The notes below the pieces were generated by a model that worked only from the letters and a program-made list of their open reading frames with translations, was not told the DNA's origin and searched no databases. This document shows positions 19,514 to 30,000 of a DNA stretch of 64,000 nucleotides, piece after piece. The stretch is from NCBI GenBank assembly GCA_029834535.1, contig JAQMWT010000115.1:1-64000 (forward strand), written 5' to 3'. Numbering within the stretch: position 1 is the stretch's first letter; the number at the start of each line of letters is the position of its first letter. This stretch comes from Chrysophaeum taylorii. Taxonomy: Eukaryota > Sar > Pelagophyceae > Pelagomonadales > Pelagomonadaceae. Position numbers and translations under genes: made by a program.

Positions 19514-21947
19514 AGGAATCTTTGACGCATATTGAACTTCTCGTTTAGGCTTTCCGTTTAGTATCGAACATACTGAAAGACTGAGCTGGCGACAATGGTT
19601 TCGCCAACGCACGAATGGGGGAGCCTTCTACCTCTACATACTGTACTGAACTTGTATTAGACTCCATTTTTTTCCGATGCATGCAGTTAACGTTTACGAA
19701 ACGTTTTCGTTGCGAATTTGGAGGCACGCTGTGCAGTCTGCAGCGGCTGTCGCCGCCTAGTGTCCTTGCCCTAGCGCGCATGAACTCGGCGGCTGCTAAC
19801 TGGTCGAGGCCGGCGCCGGACGTCTCCTTGCACAATGCCAGCCCCCCGCAGCCATGGCGGCCGAGCCCGGTGATACCGGCTCCACAAGACCCCAGGCTGT
19901 CCTCGCCGAGATTTTCCCTGCCGTCGAAACGCGAGTCCGGTGCGTACGATGTCGTTTTGTCGGCACTAATTTTGACGGTGTTCATTTGTGCCCTGTATAT
20001 ATGGTCCGCGAGATCAATCGTGAGTTTGAGCTCATACGATGGTGCCATATGGTCTCCTGCGGCGGTGGAACGCTTCATACTCGTGTTCCACTGGTTCCAA
20101 CGGCCGGCCGCGAGGGGGTGTTCAAGTCGGTCGGTGGTGGTCAAGTCAGTCGACCAGTTGTTTGGCCTGCCCGGTGGAGCATCCGCGGCCAGAAGTCCAG
20201 ACGCACATGAGGCCAACCGCGCGCAGTCTTTGTTGTCCGTGAATCGCCGCGGTCCCTATGACTTTTCGCACACCTCTAGGCCTGAACCTGGTGGTACTTC
20301 CAGGACACCTACTAACGTCTTCATAGCTTGCTTGCCAAGAGGAACGTCTTCCTGGACGCGAAAAAGCACCAGAGAATCAACAAACGTCTATGATCAGAAG
20401 AGGATATTCTACGTGAAGCGGCCCACCGCCTCTGTCGACGAGGCCTATCAGTTCTCGCCGCCTACGCAAGACCGTGTCGAGCAGCTCCTCTGCACGTACT
20501 GGGAATCAATCTTTGAGATAACCACGGCCTACCGCGTCGACGGCGAGAGTCCCAAGGTCGTACGCTTCGATCTCGACGTCTATACGGACGTCGTGCCCCC
20601 CTTCTAGTCGCTGATGTCGCACGACCTGTCGATGCGGAGCGGCCAGCCCACTGACTTCGCCGCCGTGGGTTAGTAGCTCCTGCGGACGCGCGAGCTACCG
20701 CTTTTGCTGCGCCAGGTCATCGGCGAGCCGGTGACGTAGCCAGAGCGCGGGCCGACGCACCCGCTTCGACGCGGGCCTCGTGTGCTGCAGCTGGCCCCGT
20801 CCCTCTCTGATTCCGCCCACGGCTGGTAGTATTCTGCCCCCAGCCTTGTGGATGAGTTTGTTGTCCGATGCGGCGCCGTTGGCGCCACCGTCGACGATAT
20901 CTCGGTCTTCTGCGCTCGGGAGATGTGCAGCTTCCTCTATGGATACGGCATGCCGCGCCGCCCGTCCGGGTCAATTACTATCTTCGTGTGCCGTCGAGCT
21001 CAGCCCGCGAACCACATTATATATTTGCGCTGTGCGGGATCACTCTCCCGCCTGAGAACAAGCAGCGGACTTGGATCCCCCCATGGCATGGGTGGTAATG
21101 GCGGGAACGGCGGTTGCGTCGGCCCTGCCTCTGGAAAACAGCTTCTCTCCCTAAACACTCCTCCTGATATGCTCATCTCCTTCCTACGTGCTATGTTCGC
21201 ATTGCCCCTCAGCTTCTTCTCCTCCTGCCTCAATCAATTTGCACTTTCTGGCTACACTGATTCACCGAAACTGAGGTCGTCTGCGGTCTTTGCCTGTTCA
21301 TCATCTTTCTTTCTCCTCTTCCCCGAGATCATCCATTCTTGCTACAATAATTGTTTGAGCCTGGGAGTTGTATATCATACGGTTTAGCCGGGAGCCATAC
21401 TACTAATTATGGTCTAGGAGTAAACACTCAAGGGTTAAAGCGGAGCGTATGATGATTAAAAAAAAAAGCAGCTTAGATTGGCGGGGGTGAGAGCGTCGAG
21501 CGGAAAGGAGAACTGGGGCGAGTGGAAGGAGATAATGAGAAGGCTTCGCCGCGCGACGGCGCTACCCACGGCGACCTCGCCAACTTCCGGATCGTCGACG
21601 AGTTCGTCTGAATAAGCGTCATAGTCGGTCCGGCTCCATGCTCGTGGTGCTCGGCCCACCCCTCTCGGTTCGAAGAGGCAGCTGCGCGACAGGTGGCCTC
21701 GCTCTCTATCGACGATGCCCGTCTCCTCGTCGCATCGCTTCTTTTCTCTTCTGCTCGATGCCCCGGCTGCCTGGTAAGCTCTGCAGGCCCCAAAAACCAG
21801 CCCGTCCTCGGCGACGGCGATATAAAGTCACTTGTGTGATGATAGGCAATGTCCCCCTCGGTTTGGGAAATTATGATGTTGTTGTTGTTGTCCGACAATA
21901 AATAAGTAACATGCACCCCAACCCCCGGACACACAACGAAAAAGAGC
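19514..21947. other. Gene-poor stretch with unassigned ORFs
   Basis: A plus-strand ORF at 19615-20607 (330 codons) has one hydrophobic segment (VVLSALILTVFICALYIW) and a C-terminal part with protein-like composition; similar composition seems to continue past its stop to about 21070 in the other frames. An antisense ORF covers 20216-19545. I recognise neither. The stretch may be a decayed gene or element. Confidence 0.4.
21405..21520 (+). repeat. Dispersed repeat (solo copy)
   Basis: The block GAGTAAAC...GCAGCTTAGATTGGCGGGGG followed by TGAGAGCGTCG matches parts of both helicase-type elements (about 18125-18215 inverted, 40355-40440 direct) and another solo copy at about 63486-63570. A small internal or terminal piece of that element family is therefore scattered through the window. 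Confidence 0.65.
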
Positions 21948-23484
21948 CTACTCCTCCGCCCACCCGCGCGACCGCAGGTAGGCGCGTATTTGGGCGGCGG
22001 CGTCGACGAGCATCTCGAGGTCGGTGTCGAAGAGCGCGGCCGCCAGGCGATCGTGCGCCGCCTTGGTGGTGGTGGCGGCGGCGGCGGTGGTCGTCGTCGA
22101 ATCGCAGTCTCGAGGCGGCGATCGGCGGCGGTGGTCCCGGACGCGCGCCTGTAGTGTTTCTGATAAAATCAATGATGTAGGGTGCTGCCGCCGCCGCCGC
22201 CGCCCCCAAGGAGGAGGCAAGACGCACCCGGAATGAAACGCGGGATGCGAGCTCGGCGTCGCAGCATCGGGTTAGGAAGACGCAGGCGCGTCGGTCGTGG
22301 TCGTCGTCGAGCGGGCACCATACCGCGTGGTCGGTGGCCGAGGCGCGCATAAGGTGAGCCGCTTGGGGTTTGTCGGCGACGGCCGCGAGCGCGATAGCTC
22401 GGAGCGCAGCGTCTGGTTGGACGGCGTCGTCGACGCGAGAAAGGCGGGCTTCGAAGACGAGATCGGAGACTCGTGGAACGTTCGATTTTTCGAGGAGCGA
22501 GGCAACGAGGGGACGGAGGGGCGTGGGCGGGAGGGGGACGCGGAGGTCGAGACGGTCGTAGGGGTTGCGCCCCCCCAAGCAAAACCCCGAGTGGAGGACG
22601 AGGTCGACGTCGGCGCGAGGGCCGTAGAACATAAAAATTTGATCCCCCGGGGCGAGGTTCTTGTCGGCCCTGAGCTCCATGGCGCCCGCCACGAACGAGG
22701 ATCTCGGAGAGTCGATCGCGTGGTTGCAAAAGTCCCAGAGCGGAAAGAGACAGAGCGCGGGCGGGCCGTCGTCGACGGGGACCGCGTTCTGGCGGGTGAC
22801 GACGGCGCCCATCGCCCAGACCCACTCGTCCCACGCGACGGCGCGCGGGAGGCACCGCGCCCGCGAAATGTCGCAGAAGACGCGGGCCGCCGCCCGTTTG
22901 GCGCCGCAGGCCTGCCGCAGGCTCGCGCCGGCGAGGAGGGCGAGCGATTCGGGTTTCCAGCCGATCGGCGCGTCGAAAGATCGCGGGAGCGCGGCGAGGT
23001 AGTGGCAGTGCGTCGAGCGCGGCCCGAGCTGCGCCTCGTAGACGACGCGCAGCGCGAGGGCGACGGTGGGATTCACGGCGTCGAGGCCTGCGGCGAATTT
23101 GGCGAGGCCGTCGTCGCGGCCGCGCGTCGCGAACAAAGCCAGGGGCTCGAGCGGAATCGAGAACACCACCGAGCCGGCCTCGACGGCGCCCGTCGTCGCG
23201 AACACGCCGCTCCCGCCCCCGAACGCTCCTCCGAGCCCCACGTGCTCGTGCGCTCTCGCGCCCTGGGCCACCGCCCATGCCCAAAGCTCGCTTCGCTCGG
23301 CGTCCCCCGGTGCCGCCGCCGCCGCCGACGACGACGACTCGAGCCGCCCGAGCGCCGAGCTCAGGGTCTCGGCGGCCTCGAGGACGGCCAAGTCGTCGCC
23401 GCTCCAGCCGGCGGCAGCGCACGCTGCCTCGACGCCGCGAAGCGCCTCCTCCTGCTGTCTCGCCGCCTTTTTCTTGTTTCCCAT
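21948..23484 (-). CDS. SETD3/LSMT-type SET-domain protein methyltransferase
   Basis: Exon 1 (23484-22228) joins exon 2 (22148-21948) across a 79-bp intron at 22149-22227 (GTGCGT...CTACAG), giving 485 residues. The SET domain (about 90-295) contains RQNAVPVD, CLFPLWDFCNHA (245-256) and GDQIFMFYGPR (280-290). The Trp-Asp-x-Cys-Asn-His form is that of SETD3, which methylates a histidine of actin, while related LSMT enzymes methylate Rubisco or other lysines. The C-terminal part (about 320-485, ending in an EMLVDAAAQIRAYL helix) corresponds to the substrate-binding domain. Without the splice the frame runs into an implausible Arg-rich tail. Substrate is inferred only from family; a chloroplast LSMT role is less likely as no plastid pre-sequence is visible. 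Confidence 0.75.
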
Positions 23485-23565
23485 GCTAGAAATTCAGGGG
23501 TAAATTTCGTTTTTTCTTTCCCATCATGGTCTAGTCTCTCGTGGGGTGAGACTTTAAACCGCGTG
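23485..23565. promoter_or_regulatory. 81-bp divergent intergenic region (shared promoter)
   Basis: Only 81 bp separate the start codons of the minus-strand SET-domain gene and the plus-strand glycoside-hydrolase-like gene. No TATA box is obvious. A shared bidirectional promoter is inferred from spacing alone. Confidence 0.5.
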
Positions 23566-25896
23566 ATGGCTTCGTACTTGTTCTTATTGTTCGGGGTATC
23601 ATCATCGGCTTCTTCAGGGCTCGAGGTCCGCGTGAACAAGAGCACGGGTGCCGTGACCGTGTTGGTGGAGAATGAGGTGTGGCTCTCGAGCTCTGAGGTG
23701 GTCGTCGGGTCTCGCGCCGCGTCCCGGGGTGAGCTCGAGTTGGCGTCGATCGCATCGCGCATCGGGAGCGACGTTCTCGGGAACTTCGAAGCGACGCTGG
23801 CCTCGTGGGTCGTCGCCAACGGCACCGAAGTGCTGCGCACCGAGGTGCGGGCCTACGCGGAGCTCGCGACCTTCGAGCAGTCGTTCCCGGTCGGCGTCGC
23901 GGGCCTTTCGACTACGTTTGGCCGGTCGGCGTCGACGGCGTTCCCTGCGTTCGACCGGACGAGCCGGCGGTGTGCCGCGTACCAGGACGATTTTCCGCGG
24001 CTCGAAAGCGGCACGCTCGAGTCGTACGAAGAGACGGTCGAGGCCGGGTCGCCGTTGTTGGTGTTTGGCGCGAACGCCGCGCTCGTCTTCTCGTCGCTCG
24101 ACGAGCACAAGGCGCAGCACATGGTCTCGAGCGAATCCTGGGTCGGCGCGGGCGTCAAGGCCACGGTCTCCGAGATCCCGGCCAACTGGACGCAGCGGTG
24201 GATCCTCGCGTCGGCCGTCGACGCGCGCGCGAAAGCGCCGCCGGCGCGGGCCGCGTTCCGAAAGTGGGGGGATGCCGTATTGAGATTCCACGGCGTCGCG
24301 AACGACCTCGAGGCCAACATGTATCGCGACGCCGTGCATTCGACGATTGGCTTTTGGACCGACAACGGCGGGTATTACCACTACTCGACGGGCCCGGGAA
24401 ACGAGACGTACGAGCGAGCGCTTTTACGAGTCAAAGACTATCACGACGATATCGGCGCGCCGTTCGGCCACTGGCAATTCGACAGCTGGTTCTACCCAAA
24501 GGACGGGAATCTCGCGAACGGCGGCGTGGAGTCGTCTTCGTCGTGCTCAACCGGCGGGAAGAAGGGCGCGACGACCAACTGGACAGCCCTCGAGTCGGTC
24601 TTTCCGTCGGGTATGGCGGCCATGAACCGCGCGCTCGACGGCATGCCCATGGTCCTCCACAACAAGGAGCTGAGTCCCGTGTCCGACTACATCGTAAACG
24701 GCGTGCCGGTTGTCGAGTGGCTCTCGACGGGCGCGCCACCCTACGGTGCCGCGGTCCCCCGCGATCCAGACACGTTCTTCCGGTGGTTCTTCCGGCAACA
24801 GCGAGGCTGGGGTCTCTCGCACTACGAACAGGACTGGACGTGCTTCACGTACAACACCGTCTCGGCGCTCCAGACGAACATCACGCTCGCCGATGACATG
24901 TTGCGCGCGATGGCACGGGCCGCCGCAAACGCCGCCAATCCCCTCACGATTCAGTACTGCATGGCCTACCCGTACGACGTACTCGCGGCTTCGCTCCTCC
25001 CGCCGGTCACGACCGCGCGCGCGACCCACGACTACTTCCACGCCGAAAACAGGACAAACTGGGCCATCGGCCACGCGAGCCTCTTCTACTCGGCCCTCGG
25101 TATCCTCCCGTTCAAGGACGGCTTCTTGTCGTCGAACGAGACACAACCGGGCGGCCAGAACCAAGGACCCGAAACTAATCCCGACAGAGAGATCTTGATG
25201 GCCGTCCTCTCGGGATCGATCGTCGCCGCGATGGACGGCCTCGGCTACCTCAACAAGACGCGCCTCATGGCGGCATGTCGAGCCGACGGCGTCGTCCTCA
25301 AACCCGATCGACCATTGTCTGTCGCGGACTTTTGTTTCCGCGACGACCAGGCTCCGCCCGAGCGATGCTACGTCTACGAGGCCCACACCGACCTTTCTTT
25401 GGACGACCACCGGATACACTACCTCTACCTCGACGACCGCACCGACTTCCGCATGACCATGCTCGACACCCCTTCGAACCGCGACCACGTCCTCTACAAC
25501 TGGTATACGCGCGACATGACGATTCTCGACGCCGGCGATGACGCGGTTCGCGTCGTCACTCCGGGCTACGAAAACCACTCCTACGTCGTCGTAGCACCCA
25601 TAGTCGATGGCTGGGCCTTCCTCGGGGATCTCGACAAGTACGTCGTTGCTTCGAAAATACGCTTTCCAAACGTCACCGTCGTGTCGGAGGAAATCCTCCT
25701 CGCGACAGTTCGAGGCGTACGAAACGAATCGTTCTCCGTATGTGCGGTGTGCTGCTCTTCCTCGGTCCCACTCCTCCGGTGCGCCACGGCCACATTTTCC
25801 GACCAGCCCTACGATGTTTCGACGCGGACCCAGGACATTCTCGTCGCCATACTCGCACCTCCCTCTGCTCCTCGGGGGACACATGAATTTGGGTAA
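23566..25896 (+). CDS. Secreted glycoside-hydrolase-like protein (TIM-barrel type)
   Basis: I start at the ATG at 23566, since it opens a signal peptide (MASYLFLLFGVSSSASSG) and the open frame upstream is antisense to the SET-domain gene. The 776-residue product has many N-glycosylation sequons (NGT, NWT, NET, NIT, NRT, NKT, NHS, NVT). The central part shows the strand-rich pattern of a catalytic barrel: GFWTDNGGYYHY, HWQFDSWFYPKDG, PMVLHNKEL, GLSHYEQDWTCF and TIQYCMAYPYD, with Asp-containing strand ends as in alpha-galactosidase/GH31-GH36 superfamily enzymes. I cannot assign a family or sugar; the candidate catalytic acids are D in HYEQDW and D in AYPYD. It is expected in the secretory pathway, at the cell surface or a vacuole, or outside the cell. 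Confidence 0.55.
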   Translation: MASYLFLLFGVSSSASSGLEVRVNKSTGAVTVLVENEVWLSSSEVVVGSRAASRGELELASIASRIGSDVLGNFEATLASWVVANGTEVLRTEVRAYAELATFEQSFPVGVAGLSTTFGRSASTAFPAFDRTSRRCAAYQDDFPRLESGTLESYEETVEAGSPLLVFGANAALVFSSLDEHKAQHMVSSESWVGAGVKATVSEIPANWTQRWILASAVDARAKAPPARAAFRKWGDAVLRFHGVANDLEANMYRDAVHSTIGFWTDNGGYYHYSTGPGNETYERALLRVKDYHDDIGAPFGHWQFDSWFYPKDGNLANGGVESSSSCSTGGKKGATTNWTALESVFPSGMAAMNRALDGMPMVLHNKELSPVSDYIVNGVPVVEWLSTGAPPYGAAVPRDPDTFFRWFFRQQRGWGLSHYEQDWTCFTYNTVSALQTNITLADDMLRAMARAAANAANPLTIQYCMAYPYDVLAASLLPPVTTARATHDYFHAENRTNWAIGHASLFYSALGILPFKDGFLSSNETQPGGQNQGPETNPDREILMAVLSGSIVAAMDGLGYLNKTRLMAACRADGVVLKPDRPLSVADFCFRDDQAPPERCYVYEAHTDLSLDDHRIHYLYLDDRTDFRMTMLDTPSNRDHVLYNWYTRDMTILDAGDDAVRVVTPGYENHSYVVVAPIVDGWAFLGDLDKYVVASKIRFPNVTVVSEEILLATVRGVRNESFSVCAVCCSSSVPLLRCATATFSDQPYDVSTRTQDILVAILAPPSAPRGTHEFG

Positions 25897-27093
25897 CACC
25901 CCAGCAGCAGCAGCAGCAGCAGCATGATTAACGACTTCTGTGCGGGGTCACCCCCAGTAACTGTTCCTTCGTTCGTTCGTTTGTTTGTTTGTTCCTTCGT
26001 TCGACTTGGGCGCCCTTATGAGTTACCCGACTTTATCATCTTAGAGCCCGCCTCGCCTCTGGGCGGACGCGCCCGCGGAGTCTGCCTCCTGGCTCCTGGA
26101 TTTAACTAAGTCTCTCCGACAGCCGCCCGCGAGATCTCGAAGAGAAGGGGAGAAAAGTTGCTGCTTTTGAGCCGTCGTTTCCTCGTCGTTAGGCTTCGCG
26201 CTCCAGCAGTCCCGAGTCTCAGTGCAAGACGTCGTCAACGCGCGACGACGTTTTTTTTAAGTGTTATATTGTATTTGCAGGCGCCGGCTATGCCAAGGAA
26301 TGCCTCCTTAAAAGAATATGCTCATTCAGAGCCAACTGCGCGTAAGCGCTGGATTTGTTGCCCTTGGTTCGTTTGGGAGCGGACGTGGCCTCTCTAACGA
26401 ATGTTCTTAGCTGGCAGGCTCTACAGGCGATAGGTTGTTGTTATTGCCGAGAAGTGTTGAGCAGTATTCATTCATTCATTCATTCATTCATTCATTCATT
26501 CATTCATTCATTCATTCAACCTTGGCATGAAGACGTGCACTGTGCTGACACATCATCGCGGGAGTCAAGTCGTGAGGTCGTGAAGGACGTGCACCTACTC
26601 TAAGAATCGGCGGTCTTCAGACCCGACGTCTCCACGCGTTGTCGGCATTTCCTGTTCAAATCGCGCGCGGATTCGAGTGTATGCTCGATGCCAACCACAC
26701 AACTGCGGAGGAACAGCTCATTCGGCGGCGGCGGCGGACGTGCCAGAGTATCGGAGGTTCATTCTTAGTAGGGGTATAAAAATGTGGACGGAAGCACAAT
26801 CGATCGCGCGAGGTGAGTGAGTGAATCCCAAGCTCATATCAACGAGGGAGTCAAAAAACAGAAAATGTGTGCGTAGCTGCTTCGAAGAGATGGATGCCTG
26901 GAGTCATTCCATTTCCGCGGACGCGTCCTATGCCGCCAAGCCAAGGCACCACCACCTTCTTTTTTGGGGTCGCCACAGAGCAGAAGAGTGTCCGAACGTT
27001 CGGAAAAAAAATTACAAAAACGGAAATGTAATTTGAAACGGCTGTGTGTGTGCGATAGATGGATGATGTTGTGTAAAAAGTAGTAAGATCCGG
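25897..27093. other. Intergenic with simple repeats
   Basis: No gene is recognised. (AGC)n lies at about 25903-25923, a (GTTT/GTTC)-rich stretch at about 25970-26000, and a clean 52-bp (ATTC)13 array at 26467-26518. The upstream region of the helicase gene is at the right end. Confidence 0.6.
26467..26518 (+). repeat. (ATTC)13 microsatellite
   Basis: Thirteen perfect tetranucleotide units in non-coding DNA. Confidence 0.95.
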
Positions 27094-30000
27094 ATGATGG
27101 CTTGCCGGAAGCGGCCGCACAGCGAGGCGTACGAAGAGGCGGGCGAGCGGTTGGTGGGCATGCTGCAGTACGTGAAGGATCTGCAGCGGCTCGCTCTGAA
27201 GGACAAGACAGCGCGCACCGTGCTCGAGGAGGTGCGCGCGGGCACCAAGCGGAGCGTTTTGCGCGAGGCCGAGGCTTTGGTGCTGGGCGAGGGGTCATTC
27301 CGTAAGCTGGAGGCGGGCCGGCGGTCGCACCTCGAGGCGCCGTTGTGCGAGATTCGAACGTCTCTGCGCGACGAGCCGGCGTTTCTGGTCGTGCGCCGGC
27401 CGCGAGACGACGAGGCGCACGGGGACGAGGTTTCCGAGCTCGCAAAGTCGACGTACGCCGAGCTGTTCGCGCTGCGGCAGGAACGCATCGACGTCGTGTG
27501 CGGGGTCGGGCTCGTCCGGTGGGGCGACGCGGTGTCGCACCCGGCGGTCGAGGTGCGGTGCAGCGTCGATCTGAGGCCGGGCGACGGCTCGCTCGTCGTG
27601 AGCGCGGCGGAAACGGCGACGTTGTGGACCTTTCCGGGGGTCGAGGGCGCGGCGCCGGCGCTTCAGGAGATCGCGGAGGCGGCCGAAGCCTACGGGCTCG
27701 ACCGCAAGGCGCCAACCGACCGCGACGCGTGGGCGCCGTTGCTGCGACGCGTCGCGCACACTCTCTCGGCGCGCGGCCAGTACGTCGAAGGCCCGCCGAC
27801 GTCAAAGAAGTCCACGCCGCACCCCGTCGTCTACAACTGCTTCGTCCTGTACTGCCGCGACTCGTGCTCTCTCGACGAGGCGGGATCGGTCAGCAAGGAC
27901 GCCGAGGACGTCGCCGCCGACCTCGCCCGGCGGCGTCTCCCCGGAGAGCTCCCGGTCGCGCTCCGCCGCCTCGCGGGCGTGCAGCCCGACCACCTCGCCG
28001 GGGTCCGCAAGAAGCTCCGGATGAGCGATGGCGACGTTCCTTCAAACATGGCGCCCCCCGCGTCGTCGTCGTCGTCGTCGTCGTTTTTGGATCGGTTCGT
28101 GATGTCGTGGTTTCGCGCCGAGCGAAAAGGGACGACGACGACGACGACGCGTTTTAGCAACAACAACAACAACAAGGCGTCCGCCGAGACGTACTATTTT
28201 GGGCTCGCGTGCAACGAGCAGCAAGTTCAGGTGGCGGCGACGCTGCAAGAGAAGGGGTGCTGCGTGTTGTTCGGTCCGCCGGGGACGGGCAAATCGCAGA
28301 CGATCGCGAACGTGATTTGCCACTACGTCGCGACGGGACGACGCGTGCTGGTTAGCTCCAAGCAGTCGTCGGCGACCGAGGTGCTCCGCGGCAAGCTGCC
28401 CGAGGGGATCCGGGACTTGTGCGTCTCGCTCGGAGACGCCGACGCGGCGAGCTTCCGGCGGCTCGAGGCGGCGGTCGAGCGGCTCGCCGACACGGTCGCC
28501 GCGGCTCACCCGTCGACGTTGAGGGCGCGCGCGTCGACCGCGGGCGCGCGTCTGCGGCGGCTCGACGCCGACCTCGAGAAGCTGCGGGCCGACGAGCGGC
28601 GCGACGCGGCGCAGCGGTTCTTCGACAAGCCCCACACCCTCCACGACGAGCACGTCGTGCTCCTCCTCGCCGACGACGACGACGCGCGGCGCGATTGCTG
28701 CGACGAAGAAGAAGATGGCGACGACGACTTGTTCGAAAAACGTGCGACGTCGGCCGTCGCGCTCGCGACCGCGGCGCACGAGACGCTTCGTCCGTTCGGG
28801 GGAAAGAAGCGGCTGAGTGAGTGGCGGCCCTCGTTCCTCGCTGACGTCGAGATCCACCCCGAGCGGCCGCCGCCCGCGCAGTCGACGATCGACGAGCTGC
28901 GGCTGCTGCGGAGGCAGTGCGCCGACGTGCTGCAGCTCGGCGCGGCGTACGAGCGGCAGCTCGTGCACCTCGCGCGCACGGCATCGCTGTTCGACTCCCT
29001 CGACGCCCAGAGGCTCCGGCAGGCGGCGGCGAAGCTCGACGAGAAGCGCGAGCTCGACCGCAAGGTGCGGCTCGCGCTGCTGCCGCGCGTTCTCGAGCCG
29101 ACGGCGGGCCGCGCGCTCTTGCGATATCTCGAGGCGCTCGCGCCGCGCGTCGCGGCCCTCGAGCGCGCGCCGCCGCCGTGGCTCCTGCTGGCCGTGCGGC
29201 GCGCCTACGACGCCCGCGTCCTCGAGCGCGCCGAGCGCGCCCTCTACTTCGCCGACAAGATCCTCGAGCTCGCGCCGCGCGGCCTCGAGTCGGTCGTCGT
29301 GCCCGACGTGCTCCTCGGCGTCGTCACGCGCGCCAACCAGGCCCACGCGCTCAACGACGACGAGGACGACGACGACGCGCATTTGCTGGGGATCGATTTT
29401 GCCGACGAGATTCACCTGCGCGCCGAGGGCCGCCCCCGGCGCCGGGGGTTGTGGTCGTGGTTGTTCTCGCCGCGACGGCCTTCGCCCGGCCGGAGCGCGC
29501 TCCAGGCGAACCTCGCCGAGATCCGCGTGAACGACGCGCGACCCGCGACGCCGGCCGAGTGGCGGTGCGTCGAGCGCCGCCTCGTGCTCCGCGGGTGCGC
29601 CGTCCGCCTCGTGGCCCACGTCGCCGCGCTCGGCCGCGTCGTCAACGTCCAGGTCGACCACCGCGCGGCGACCGACGACGCGGCCGCGTTCGACAAGGCG
29701 CGCCAGCTGGCGGCGCCCCTCCGGACTCTCGTCGACGCCCTCAAGGCGGCCGCGCCCGTCCACGACCTCGCGCACCGCGCCGTCAGCGCCGCCTCCCCGC
29801 TCGAGGCCGCGGCGCGCGGCGAGGCCTCGCTCCGCGACGACCTCGACCGCCTCCGCGACGCGCTCAAGGTGTACGACGACGACTCGCTCGCCAAGGCCGA
29901 GCGGCTCCGCGACGCGCTCGTCGCCGAGCTCCGGTCCCTCGACCAGTCGTCGGTCTCGCGCGACTCGCCCCTCGCCGACCTCCGCGCGGCGACCCACGCC

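Noticed and set aside
19545..20216. 223-codon minus-strand ORF as a gene
   Set aside because: No domain, signal or conserved pattern was seen, and an overlapping plus-strand ORF is equally plausible; left unassigned.
22297..23565. N-terminal extension of the glycoside-hydrolase-like ORF
   Set aside because: This part is antisense to the SET-domain gene, and a signal peptide begins at the ATG at 23566.
26467..26518. CRISPR-like array
   Set aside because: It is a plain tetranucleotide microsatellite without spacers; the 18 kb and 40 kb arrays are also irregular and lack spacer structure.
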